From assembly GCF_011065895.1 (NCBI RefSeq), contig NZ_JAALCR010000033.1, forward strand, positions 1 to 56,382: 56,382 nt of DNA, written 5' to 3'. Below the pieces are notes generated by a model. That model was not told where the DNA came from. It made no database searches and saw only the letters and a list, made by a program, of their open reading frames with translations. Within the stretch, counting starts at the first letter, position 1. Each line of letters begins with the position of its first letter. The position numbers and the translations under genes are program-made. Source of the DNA: Paludisphaera rhizosphaerae (GTDB lineage Bacteria > Planctomycetota > Planctomycetia > Isosphaerales > Isosphaeraceae). Shown here in pieces: positions 36,385 through 43,409 of this stretch.

Positions 36385-37977
36385 ATGACCCCCGAACTCG
36401 CCTACGAGACGGTCAAGCAGACGCTCCAGGTCCTGTCGCCCGAGATCCTTCTGCTGCTCGTGGCCATGGCGATGATGACGGCCGCACCCTTCGTCCGCGT
36501 CTCGCGGAACGGCTGGTGCGGCGCGGCCGCGGCCGGGCTGGTTGTCAGCCTGCTCGCCCTGTTCGCCTCCAGCGACGTCCATCCCGACCCGTTCGTCGGC
36601 TCGGTCGTGAACGACGCCATGTCGTTTTACGTTCGCCTGTTCGTCATTCTCACCGGCTTCGTGCTGCTCGGCCTGGCTCACCGCGAACCCCCTGAGGACC
36701 GCTCGGCCGAATTCTTCGGGTCGCTCCTGATGATCCAGGCCGGCGCGATGCTCGTCGGGGTCTCGAACGACCTGATTCTGCTGTTCGTCGGCCTCGAACT
36801 GGTCAGCATCCCGACTTACCTGCTGCTCTACCTCTCGCGGCGGACGGCGTCGACCCAGGAAGCGGCGACGAAGTACTTCTTCCTGAGCATCTTCGCCTCG
36901 GGACTACTGCTCTACGGGATGACCTTTCTCTACGGGCTGACCGGTACGACGAACCTGAAGGCCCTCGCCGTGCTGACCGACCTGCCGTACGTCCCTCACC
37001 TGTGGGTCGGCCTGGTCGCCGTGGTGTTCATGATCGCCGGCCTGAGCTTCCGGGTCGCGGCCGTCCCGCTTCACTTCTACGCCCCAGACGTGTACCAGGG
37101 CTCGCCTATCGTGATCGCGGCTTTGCTGTCGTGGATCCCCAAGGCGGTCGGCTTTCTGGCGATGATCCGGGCTTTGACTTCGGTCCTCGCCTTCAAGGGG
37201 ATGGAAGACGAGTTGGTTCACAAGACCGTCTTGCTCTGCTGGATCATCGCCGCCGCCACGATGACCCTGGGGAACGCCGTCGCCTTGCTCCAGACCGACC
37301 TCAAGCGACTGCTGGCCTACTCCTCGATCGCCCACGCCGGCTACCTGATGGTGGGGATCACGGCGGCCTTCGCCGGCGGGGCGCGTGCGTCCGCCATGTA
37401 CAACGGCGTCGAGGGCATTCTCTTCTACCTGGCGGCCTACGCGTTGATGACGTTGGGGGCCTTCGGCGTGATCCTGGCACTGCGAAAGGCCGACGGCCGG
37501 CCGATCACGACGATCGACGAACTGTCCGGTCTGGGATGGACCCGTCCCGTGGTCGCCCTTGGGATGACGATCTGCCTTCTCAGCCTCCTCGGGTTCCCGT
37601 TCTTCGCCGGGTTCTGGGGCAAGTTCCAGATCTTCGCCGCGGCACTTTCCGCCAGCACCGGCGACGACGCCCGGCCGATGCAGGCCCTGGCGGTCATCGG
37701 CATGCTTAACGCGGCGGTCGGAGCCTACTACTACCTGAGGATCGTCGTCCTGATGTTCTTCGGGGAATCTCGCGAGCCGCTCTCGCTGGGGGGGGGCTGG
37801 CCCGTCGCCGTGGCGACCGGTGCCTGCGCCGTGCTGTCGCTGCTTTTCGGGCTTTACCCGGCCCCGATCTCGCGACTCTGCCATGAGGCGGCGGTGGCGG
37901 CCAACACTCGGCCCGTCGTCGAGCCGGCGGTGGCCGGCGCGCAGGTCGCGCCGACGGGCGTGGCGGTCCAGAACTGA
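36385..37977 (+). CDS. nuoN: NADH-quinone oxidoreductase subunit N
   Basis: A 530-residue antiporter-like subunit, the last gene of the operon. It has LLFVGLELVSIPTYLLLYLS, PLHFYAPDVYQGSPIVIAAL and LLQTDLKRLLAYSSIAHAGY. It completes all 14 subunits in A-N order with no insertion. The stop is 19 bp from the end of the convergent VanZ-like gene. Confidence 0.96.
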   Translation: MTPELAYETVKQTLQVLSPEILLLLVAMAMMTAAPFVRVSRNGWCGAAAAGLVVSLLALFASSDVHPDPFVGSVVNDAMSFYVRLFVILTGFVLLGLAHREPPEDRSAEFFGSLLMIQAGAMLVGVSNDLILLFVGLELVSIPTYLLLYLSRRTASTQEAATKYFFLSIFASGLLLYGMTFLYGLTGTTNLKALAVLTDLPYVPHLWVGLVAVVFMIAGLSFRVAAVPLHFYAPDVYQGSPIVIAALLSWIPKAVGFLAMIRALTSVLAFKGMEDELVHKTVLLCWIIAAATMTLGNAVALLQTDLKRLLAYSSIAHAGYLMVGITAAFAGGARASAMYNGVEGILFYLAAYALMTLGAFGVILALRKADGRPITTIDELSGLGWTRPVVALGMTICLLSLLGFPFFAGFWGKFQIFAAALSASTGDDARPMQALAVIGMLNAAVGAYYYLRIVVLMFFGESREPLSLGGGWPVAVATGACAVLSLLFGLYPAPISRLCHEAAVAANTRPVVEPAVAGAQVAPTGVAVQN

Positions 37978-37996
37978 CCGACGCCGTTCTTCGGCC

Positions 37997-38404
37997 TCAG
38001 ACTTCGCTGACGGCGGTGGTCGCGACCTGCGGCGACCGCCGTTCTTCGATTCGAACCCACTGCTTGTAGATCCAGCCGCCGAGAAAGACGCCCAGCATAT
38101 CGAAGAGGCCGTCGTCCAGCCGGGCGTCTCGATTGACGAACGCCGTGAGCTGGCCCAGTTCCGTAACGACAGTCAGCGCGAGCCCGCCGAGGATGATCGG
38201 CAGGAATCGCTTGGGCGATGGTGCGGCCTTCAGCCAGAGGAAGGCGAACACCACGAACAGACCGGCGTGGACCAGCTTGTCGAAGTTCGGGATCTCGAAA
38301 AGCCGGGTTTCGTCCCCCACCTTGTTGACGACGCCGCGAGGCGTCCAGCAGAGCGCCGCGATCAGAATCGTCCATCCCACCGCCGCGTACCACCACTTGC
38401 GCAT
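37997..38404 (-). CDS. VanZ-like membrane protein
   Basis: The 135-residue protein has four predicted membrane segments (WTILIAALCW, LVHAGLFVVFAFLWL, LPIILGGLALTVVTELGQL, LDDGLFDMLGVFLGGWIY). The motif FDKLVHAGLF and the TELGQ...RDARLDDGLFDMLG pattern are typical of VanZ-family proteins. Function in this organism is unknown. Three ATGs occur in a row at the start; the third (38404) has GAGGG at a good distance. Confidence 0.85.
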   Translation of the reverse strand: MRKWWYAAVGWTILIAALCWTPRGVVNKVGDETRLFEIPNFDKLVHAGLFVVFAFLWLKAAPSPKRFLPIILGGLALTVVTELGQLTAFVNRDARLDDGLFDMLGVFLGGWIYKQWVRIEERRSPQVATTAVSEV

Positions 38405-38635
38405 CATCATCCCTCGCGGGTTCTGTCGACCGAACGGGCGTCGTCCGCCAGGATATTCTAATCATAGGGCGTGGCGAACGCCCCCGCAGTCGCTCTCGGA
38501 GGTTTCTCTCGTTTTGCGCGAACATCCTCCGGAGGTCATGCGTCTTCCTGGGTGTTCGCGGACGAGAGCGACGGGCCGAGAGCCGGGCGGGCAGCCTGGG
38601 CGGCACGACGAGATCGTCCCCAACGGAGCCGAGTC

Positions 38636-38752
38636 ATGGACTCGCAGCGTTCGCAACAAACGAGGAATTTCGGCCAGGGCCTACGCCGGTCGCCCGTCGC
38701 GAACGCGAAATGGGCGAGCCCGCGCCTCGGCCTGCCCCTCTCGCGACGCTGA
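38636..38752 (+). CDS. Possible small basic peptide, 38 aa
   Basis: An ATG at 38636 with GGAG seven bases upstream opens a 38-codon frame. The product is strongly basic (nine Arg or Lys), starting MDSQRSQQTRNFGQG and ending in LSRR. A strong hairpin begins 34 bp after the stop. The spacing of start site and hairpin is what makes it plausible; nothing else supports it. It could be a leader peptide or simply chance. Confidence 0.25.
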   Translation: MDSQRSQQTRNFGQGLRRSPVANAKWASPRLGLPLSRR

Positions 38753-38785
38753 GCATCGATCGACCCTCCAACTCTGGAGCCGATC

Positions 38786-38815
38786 GAGGCCCGGCCGTCG
38801 CAGACGCCGGGCCTC
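38786..38815 (+). terminator. Strong GC hairpin before the tRNA array
   Basis: GAGGCCCGG (38786-38794) pairs with CCGGGCCTC (38807-38815), and CGTC/GACG extends the stem inside with one bulge. The following bases TTGCATTT are only partly U-rich. It could end transcription before tRNA-Phe or act as an attenuator. Confidence 0.45.
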
Positions 38816-38835
38816 TTGCATTTCATGCTTCCCAC

Positions 38836-38907
38836 GGGTCGGTAGCTGAGACAGTGTAGCGCCGCGTTGAAGCCGCGGAGACGTGGATTCGAGCGCCACC
38901 CGACCCA
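38836..38907 (+). tRNA. tRNA-Phe (GAA)
   Basis: Acceptor arms GGGTCGG/CCGACCC, anticodon loop TTGAAGC on a CCGCG/CGCGG stem and T-loop TTCGAGC form a cloverleaf. One A-G mismatch closes the T stem. No CCA is encoded. First gene of the array. Confidence 0.88.
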
Positions 38908-38960
38908 TCGATACGAAGGCGCCCTCGCGAAGGGTGGGCGTCGAAGGACCGCGCACGCTT

Positions 38961-39031
38961 GGCCCGTTCGTCTATCGGCAGGACGCCGCCCTTTCAAGGC
39001 GGCGAGGAGGGTTCGACTCCCTCACGGGCTG
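38961..39031 (+). tRNA. tRNA-Glu (TTC)
   Basis: Acceptor GGCCCGT/ACGGGCT has a G1-U72 wobble. Anticodon loop CTTTCAA on CCGCC/GGCGG, T arm GAGGG/CCCTC. No encoded CCA; CT follows the discriminator G. Confidence 0.93.
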
Positions 39032-39054
39032 CTCGGAGTCGGGGTTTGCGCCAT

Positions 39055-39127
39055 ACGACCGGAGCGACTGGGGGCGCGGGCGGTCTCCAAAACCGCCGTC
39101 TCGCGGGTTCGAATCCTGCCGGTCGTG
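39055..39127 (+). tRNA. tRNA-Trp (CCA)
   Basis: Acceptor ACGACCG/CGGTCGT, anticodon loop CTCCAAA on GCGGT/ACCGC, T-loop TTCGAAT. No encoded CCA; CT follows the discriminator. Confidence 0.93.
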
Positions 39128-39148
39128 CTGTCGGATGAATGATCGTAA

Positions 39149-39222
39149 CGGGACGTGGGAAAGCCTGGGAATCCGCCTGCCTTGGGAGCAGGAGAGCGTC
39201 GGTTCAAATCCGACCGTCCCGA
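39149..39222 (+). tRNA. tRNA-Pro (TGG), integration site of the element
   Basis: Acceptor CGGGACG/CGTCCCG, anticodon loop CTTGGGA on CCTGC/GCAGG, T-loop TTCAAAT. Everything from the first base of the anticodon loop (39181) is duplicated at 53351-53396, so the 3' part now present came with the integrated element and restores an intact tRNA. Confidence 0.95.
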
Positions 39223-39226
39223 CTGG
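39181..39226 (+). repeat. attL, 46-bp direct repeat (left copy)
   Basis: It begins CTTGGGAGCAGG and ends GTCCCGACTGG, and is identical to 53351-53396. It covers the tRNA-Pro anticodon loop to four bases past the discriminator. Tyrosine recombinases often cross over in an anticodon loop. Confidence 0.95.
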
Positions 39227-39248
39227 TAACAGATTGAAGCAATTGGAC

Positions 39249-39278
39249 TTGCGTGAATGGTGGTCAGGCGTGTACAAT
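39249..39278 (+). promoter_or_regulatory. Possible integrase promoter
   Basis: TACAAT (39273-39278) has TTGCGT 18 nt upstream (39249-39254). The start codon of the integrase is 40 nt downstream of the -10 box. Confidence 0.45.
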
Positions 39279-39317
39279 GATGGAATGCGGTAGACTACCG
39301 AATTCCGGAGATACGCC

Positions 39318-40499
39318 ATGTCCGCAAAGCCCCCATCCTATCGCTTGCATCGGGCCTCTGGTCAGGCCATCGTGACCATCGATCGGCGAGACCACTACCT
39401 CGGGAAACACGGCACGCCGGAGAGCAAGCGAGCTTACGACCGGCTCGTCTCCGAATGGCTGGCCAACGGCCGGCGTCTGCCGGATGGCGACGTTCTCCCA
39501 ATCTTCTCGCTGATGCGGCGATACCTCGAACACATCAGCGGCCGTTACGAGTCGAACGAGCCGGAGCTCATCAAATCGGCGCTCCGGCCGCTGTTCGATC
39601 TTTACGGCGACACGCCAGCGGCCGAGTTCGGGCCGCTGGCGTTGGAGGTCGTGCGCGAACGGATCCGCGCCAACGGCCACGTGCGGAGTCAGGTTAACCG
39701 CCGGGTTCGAGCGATCGTCAGGATGTTCCGCTGGGGCGTCTCTCGACAGTTGGTGCCATCGTCGACCTGGGAGGCGTTGCGGTCGCTGGAAGGGCTCAGG
39801 CGAGGTGAGCCCGGGACGCGAGAGGGCGACCCCGTGCGGCCTGTGGCTGACGTCGACGTCGACGCCGTGCTGCCTCATGTCAGTCGCCAGGTACGGGCGA
39901 TGATCGATCTTCAGCGGCTCACAGGTGCCAGGCCCGGCGAAGTCTGCATCATGCGGACGTGTGACGTCGACGCCACGGGAGCCGTGTGGACGTATACGCC
40001 GGAGCATCACAAGACCGAGCATCACGGTAAGCGTCGGACGATCTACATCGGGCCGAAGGCGCAGGCGGTGTTACGGCCGTGGCTGAGATCCAACGGCTAC
40101 GCGTACCTGTTCAGTCCTCGGCATGCAGAACTCGAACGCCTCGCGATGATGGCGGAGGCGAGAGGCGGACGGGTTCAACCTTCCCAGGTCGATCGTTCGT
40201 CCGCTGGCCGCATGGTGGCTCTGGGCGGCTATTACATGACTGAGGTCTATCGACTGGCGATCCGTCGAGCCGTCGACACGGAGAACGCCTTGCGTCGCGA
40301 GAAGGATGGAGACAAGGCGAAGCTCGTGGGCATGTGGTCGCCGAACCAGCTTCGTCACAGCGCCGCGACGAAGATCCGCCGCGAGCTAGGCATCGACGTC
40401 GCGCAAGTGATCCTCGGCCACAGTTCGCCAGCGATCACGGAAATCTACGCCGAGGTCGATGAAGCCAAGGCCGTCGCCGCGATGCAGCGGATGGGGTGA
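39318..40499 (+). CDS. Tyrosine recombinase (integrase)
   Basis: The 393-residue protein has an N-terminal arm/core-binding half (1-170) and a catalytic half. RLTGARPGEV contains the first Arg (205), SPNQLRHSAAT the second Arg (346), ILGHSS the His (368) and EIYAEVD the nucleophile Tyr (377). The HxxR His position is Asn343 here, a conservative-looking but non-standard choice. It should catalyse integration at the adjacent tRNA-Pro attB and excision of the element. ATG 39318 has CCGGAG seven nt upstream. A GC hairpin follows the stop. Confidence 0.95.
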   Translation: MSAKPPSYRLHRASGQAIVTIDRRDHYLGKHGTPESKRAYDRLVSEWLANGRRLPDGDVLPIFSLMRRYLEHISGRYESNEPELIKSALRPLFDLYGDTPAAEFGPLALEVVRERIRANGHVRSQVNRRVRAIVRMFRWGVSRQLVPSSTWEALRSLEGLRRGEPGTREGDPVRPVADVDVDAVLPHVSRQVRAMIDLQRLTGARPGEVCIMRTCDVDATGAVWTYTPEHHKTEHHGKRRTIYIGPKAQAVLRPWLRSNGYAYLFSPRHAELERLAMMAEARGGRVQPSQVDRSSAGRMVALGGYYMTEVYRLAIRRAVDTENALRREKDGDKAKLVGMWSPNQLRHSAATKIRRELGIDVAQVILGHSSPAITEIYAEVDEAKAVAAMQRMG

Positions 40500-40535
40500 G
40501 AGGGTGCGTTGATTCGCCATATCCTTGGCTGCGAA

Positions 40536-40558
40536 GGGGGCCCGTTCTATGGGCCCCC
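40536..40558 (+). terminator. Terminator-like hairpin after the integrase
   Basis: GGGGGCCC (40536-40543) pairs with GGGCCCCC (40551-40558) around a 7-nt loop, followed by CCTGTCTTCT. It lies 37 bp after the integrase stop and also ahead of the convergent leftward genes. Confidence 0.6.
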
Positions 40559-40641
40559 CCTGTCTTCTCGCTAGACGATGGGTTGGTCTTCTTGGCGTCG
40601 GCGATCGTCGCAATCTACGGAGAGCGCAAGCCCAGCCGTAG

Positions 40642-41241
40642 TCATCGGATCACAATATGCATGATGCCTTCTTTATGCGTAATGCCAGTAGTCAGAACGT
40701 AAAGCGATTTGTCAGAGAGATAGGCGACGTCTTCCATGTTGAGGGCTCCCGGACGCCGATCTTGGACTTTGTGGCTGCCTCCCGCGATCTGGGTTTTCCA
40801 CCCCTCTGACGTGTCTACGAGCGTATAGGTGACTTTGAACACCGCCATTAGCATGTCTGGCTTCGGGGTGGCGAAATTCAGTGTAACGATGCTCCCTTTC
40901 TTCGTGTCTTCCCACATCACCACGACGGTATCGGCATCCCCGGGATGGATCAACGGCGGTATCTTCGTTGCAAAAACATTGTTGAGTTCACATGAATTAA
41001 TGTAAACGACCTTGTCGAGATGGTTCGTTATCGTGATCACGAGCGACCTGAAGGCGGTTTTCTCGGCGCTGATGTAAGTATTGATGGCGCTGATGCCTGC
41101 GTCGATCAGTTGTACGACAACGGCGCTAAGTGCGACCGCGACGCTCGGGTCGATGGATGGTGATTCCGCCGACATCTTCGAGAGGAGTTCACCGCTAGTC
41201 TGGTCGTCGGGTTTCAAAGGCGAGGGTGATCCTGTCGACAT
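40642..41241 (-). CDS. Hypothetical accessory (cargo) protein
   Basis: I do not recognise this 199-residue protein. A hydrophobic helix lies at about residues 35-60 (VAVALSAVVVQLIDAGISA), then a beta-rich domain with ITITNHLDKVVYI and VFKVTYTLVDTSEGWKT. The beta domain has some feel of small pore-forming or aegerolysin-like folds, but this is weak. Codon use looks less GC-rich than its neighbours, consistent with recent acquisition. ATG 41241 has GGAGG eight nt upstream. It is last in the leftward block and may be cargo expressed from the integrated state. Confidence 0.7.
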   Translation of the reverse strand: MSTGSPSPLKPDDQTSGELLSKMSAESPSIDPSVAVALSAVVVQLIDAGISAINTYISAEKTAFRSLVITITNHLDKVVYINSCELNNVFATKIPPLIHPGDADTVVVMWEDTKKGSIVTLNFATPKPDMLMAVFKVTYTLVDTSEGWKTQIAGGSHKVQDRRPGALNMEDVAYLSDKSLYVLTTGITHKEGIMHIVIR

Positions 41242-41385
41242 TCCGGGTTCCTCCAATCAGGGGGGCCGTGTGAAGACGTGGGGATGTGATTCGGGACTCA
41301 CTGCATCTCGCTGCGGACACCGAAGGTGGCAGGGGCTATCGCGGATGACGCCAGAGGCGCGCGCCAGTTCAGCGGGGGAGAAGAC

Positions 41386-41601
41386 TCAACGTCGAGGAGC
41401 CCGGAACGACAGCGATACGATCGAGTCGAGGGCGATCGTCTGAGTATGCCCATCGCCTAGATCCACTCGCACGACGTCGACGCCGGGACAGGTCAACATC
41501 TCCGGGCGGTCGACGCGGGTCGACCTGCCGTCCATCGTGTTGATCGCGAACGGCCGGAATGGGTCCATCTTCAAGGCGGATCGGATCGTCTCGGCGGTCA
41601 T
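41386..41601 (-). CDS. Small hypothetical protein, paralogue of next gene
   Basis: A 71-residue protein starting MTAETIRSALKMDPFRPF. It shares the layout of the 84-residue neighbour: a helix, then a PFxPFxxxxxxG block, then a beta-rich tail ending in I/V-S-L-S-F. I know this as a recurrent small family in planctomycetes by impression only; its function is unknown. ATG 41601 follows the neighbour's stop by three bases, so the two are co-translated. Confidence 0.7.
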   Translation of the reverse strand: MTAETIRSALKMDPFRPFAINTMDGRSTRVDRPEMLTCPGVDVVRVDLGDGHTQTIALDSIVSLSFRAPRR

Positions 41602-41604
41602 GGC

Positions 41605-41859
41605 TCAGTCCTCCGCCGATTGCTCGCGGACCTGGCCGGCGGCGGCGGGCTCGTCGTATTCGATGCCAGCCAGCATCGCGACGTCCAGGACACGCACGCC
41701 GCCCCTTTCGCGGGGATAGATCGTCACCGAACGCTTGCCCTTGGGCAGGGCAGCGAACTCGGGATGGTGCAGATGGATCCACTCCCCGCTAGGGAGAATG
41801 ACGCTGAACGGCTGAAACGGACTGGCGTGGATCGCCTCGTAAAGATCCTCAGTACGCAT
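41605..41859 (-). CDS. Small hypothetical protein, paralogue of previous gene
   Basis: An 84-residue protein with MRTEDLYEAIHASPFQPFSV at its N-terminus and a beta-rich middle. The repeated pattern (helix, PFxPF, G, beta strands) shows it is a duplicate of the gene downstream. ATG 41859 (or GTG 41862) has GAGGAG upstream. Function unknown. Confidence 0.7.
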   Translation of the reverse strand: MRTEDLYEAIHASPFQPFSVILPSGEWIHLHHPEFAALPKGKRSVTIYPRERGGVRVLDVAMLAGIEYDEPAAAGQVREQSAED

Positions 41860-41898
41860 CACCTATGCCTCCTCACGTCCCGTCGTCGGCTTCAGACG

Positions 41899-41924
41899 AC
41901 CTTTTGGCAAAAATGCCAAAAGGT
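41899..41924. repeat. Perfect 11-bp palindrome with AAAA loop
   Basis: ACCTTTTGGCA (41899-41909) and TGCCAAAAGGT (41914-41924) are perfect inverted repeats around AAAA. It lies just after the stop of the minus-strand RHH gene, so it could be a terminator, but it also belongs to the set of palindromes scattered through the element. Confidence 0.8.
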
Positions 41925-41932
41925 AGCGGCGG

Positions 41933-42151
41933 CTATCGCGGCGGCGGTTCCTCGGCAAACCCTCGCGACCTCAGATACTCAACAAGGGCGGCGTCAACAA
42001 GCTTCGAGGTGTCCGTTCGGCAGAACACAGCCCCTCGGTCGACCCACCCACGCCACTCAAGGTTTCCCTTGATCGTGAGGGCGACCGGCCGTCTCGCCGG
42101 CCCGATAGACTCTGCCTTGGCTTTCCGCTTGGCCACCAGCGTTGTCCTCAT
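41933..42151 (-). CDS. Ribbon-helix-helix-like small DNA-binding protein
   Basis: A 72-residue protein with a basic N-terminus (MRTTLVAKRKAKAES), a short strand (PVALTIKGN) and two helices (EWRGWVDRGAVF, KLVDAALVEYLRSRGF), which fits a CopG/RHH-type regulator. It reads away from the rightward operon that starts after the 42253-42294 control region, a common arrangement for a repressor. ATG 42149-42151 is preferred over the longer frame. Assignment is by pattern only. Confidence 0.65.
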   Translation of the reverse strand: MRTTLVAKRKAKAESIGPARRPVALTIKGNLEWRGWVDRGAVFCRTDTSKLVDAALVEYLRSRGFAEEPPPR

Positions 42152-42252
42152 GGCGGTCTCCGTGGTCCTAAACGCGGACGCCAGTGTAATCCAGGTCTCT
42201 CCACGGTACAACCAGGGGTGATACTTGGCAACCCTCTCGGTGCGTCAAAAAT

Positions 42253-42294
42253 ACATACCTGGGTATTGACCTCGGTATGTACCTGGTGATAGTG
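42253..42294 (+). promoter_or_regulatory. Promoter with operator-like repeats for the rightward operon
   Basis: TTGACC (42266-42271) is followed 16 nt later by GATAGT (42288-42293). The -35 is flanked by an inverted repeat, ACATACC (42253-42259) and GGTATGT (42274-42280), and TACCTGG occurs twice (42256-42262 and 42280-42286). This looks like a regulator site overlapping a promoter. The next gene starts 120 nt downstream. Confidence 0.55.
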
Positions 42295-42415
42295 TCGCTG
42301 CAACATGGGGATGTAGAAGAGCAACCCCATGTTGATCAAGACAACGGGCCGAGAAGGTGCGGCCAACACCCTCCCGGCCCTTGGAAAGCCCCCTGATAGC
42401 ACCAGGAGATTCCCC

Positions 42416-43027
42416 ATGGAGATGCTACGTCATCCCTCGATCGAGGGCAAAGCCCCCGCGCGCTCTGAGGCTGCCGCCCGTTTTGTCAATTTTGACAAAA
42501 CGATGGCCGACGCCGACGCCGGTGTCAAAAGTGACACCGCTCGCTCTGCGGCGGTTTGTCGAGGAGTTGTTTTCAACTCCTCGACAAAAGCTGACTCCCG
42601 AGATGGTGAAACCGCCATCTCGGGAAAGGCCGCAGCCGATGCCATCAGTTTCTCGCCGCTGGCGCTTCGCCAGTTCGTGGAGGCGTTCGTCGAGGCTGGG
42701 CGCCTGACGGAGGCGGTCGAGGAGATTCAGGGTGAAAGCTGCCCCTCGCCGGTTCAGTACACGGGCGTTGGCGATGCGTTGCGGGTGGCGTGCCGGATTG
42801 CTGCGGGCCGTCCCGCGTGGAAGCGGTTCGATGATGAGCACGTCGTCGACGTCGACGGCTGGCGTGTGGTCGTGACTCCGTCCGACGACGTCGGGGGGTT
42901 GGCTCCGGAGGATATCGCCGTCGAGCGCATCGACGACGATGATCCGGCCGCATGGCCGTGCTGGACGGACCAGAGCCGTTGGACGATCAGCGACGCGGAC
43001 GCGGAGAAGGGGGTGGCACGTGGATAA
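42416..43027 (+). CDS. Hypothetical protein carrying embedded palindromes
   Basis: The 203-residue frame starts at ATG 42416 with AGGAG seven nt upstream. Its first 70 codons run through five palindromes (42434-42625) and read as low-complexity sequence. From about residue 75 it looks like a normal protein (FSPLALRQFVEAFVEAG, then VACRIAAGRPAWKRF and WRVVVTPSDDVGG). A similar segment, VTPLALRRFVEELF, is encoded in another frame at 42531-42572, so this region may be a duplication broken by frameshift. It overlaps the next gene at GTGGATAA, suggesting coupled translation. Function unknown. Confidence 0.55.
   Translation: MEMLRHPSIEGKAPARSEAAARFVNFDKTMADADAGVKSDTARSAAVCRGVVFNSSTKADSRDGETAISGKAAADAISFSPLALRQFVEAFVEAGRLTEAVEEIQGESCPSPVQYTGVGDALRVACRIAAGRPAWKRFDDEHVVDVDGWRVVVTPSDDVGGLAPEDIAVERIDDDDPAAWPCWTDQSRWTISDADAEKGVARG
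42434..42625. repeat. Cluster of five palindromes inside a coding region
   Basis: CCCTCGATCGAGGG (42434-42447, perfect). CGTTTTGTCAA/TTGACAAAACG (42479-42502, loop TT). CGGTGTCA/TGACACCG (42520-42539, loop AAAG). TTTGTCGAGGAGTTG/CAACTCCTCGACAAA (42555-42588, loop TTTT). TCCCGAGATGG/CCATCTCGGGA (42596-42625, 8-nt loop). All five lie within 192 bp of the same gene, with stems of 7-15 bp and no mismatches. Confidence 0.9.
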
Positions 43028-43409
43028 GCCCATCGCCATGCGTCCTGGGAGTCTGGTTCTTCGTGCGGCGGCGGGTGAGTACCGGGAGTGTCTGAAGCGG
43101 TTCCGGCCGGGCACGGCGGCTCCGATGATACCGTTGGGCGAGACCGAGGAAGAGAAGGCGGAGGCCGTGCGGAATCGCGACTGCATCGGCCAGCTTCTGG
43201 CCTACGCGTTGATGCAGGTTCACGGCTACTCGCACGACGACATTCCGGAGGCGGCGATCGCGGCCGAGGTCTGCGGCCTTCTCGTGGTGTACGACCCCGC
43301 AGACGGTCTTGAAAGTGGCGTTGACGTCCACGTCGTGGACCTGGACCGCGTCATCGGTTTCGGCAAGACGGCCGCTGCCGGGCGAGGGAAGGGGGCCAGC
43401 CGTGCGTAA
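43020..43409 (+). CDS. Hypothetical protein of the rightward operon
   Basis: A 129-residue protein beginning at GTG 43020, which overlaps the stop of the previous gene; ATG 43038 is an alternative. It contains PMIPLGETEEEKAEAVRNRD and a helix AAIAAEVCGLLVVYDPADG. No domain recognised. It shares a 4-gene coupled string with its neighbours (each start overlaps or nearly overlaps the preceding stop). Confidence 0.6.
   Translation: MDKPIAMRPGSLVLRAAAGEYRECLKRFRPGTAAPMIPLGETEEEKAEAVRNRDCIGQLLAYALMQVHGYSHDDIPEAAIAAEVCGLLVVYDPADGLESGVDVHVVDLDRVIGFGKTAAAGRGKGASRA

Larger units (their letters stand above)
38411..38835. other. Leader region of the tRNA array
   Basis: No recognised gene lies between the VanZ-like gene and tRNA-Phe. 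It holds an uncertain 38-codon frame and a strong hairpin, listed separately. I checked for tmRNA, SRP RNA and RNase P RNA signatures and saw none. Confidence 0.4.

Noticed and set aside
38461-38830. Possible tmRNA, SRP RNA or RNase P RNA upstream of tRNA-Phe
   Set aside because: None of the conserved core motifs of these RNAs is present.
42434-42625. A CRISPR array
   Set aside because: The units are different palindromes with no constant repeat-spacer spacing.
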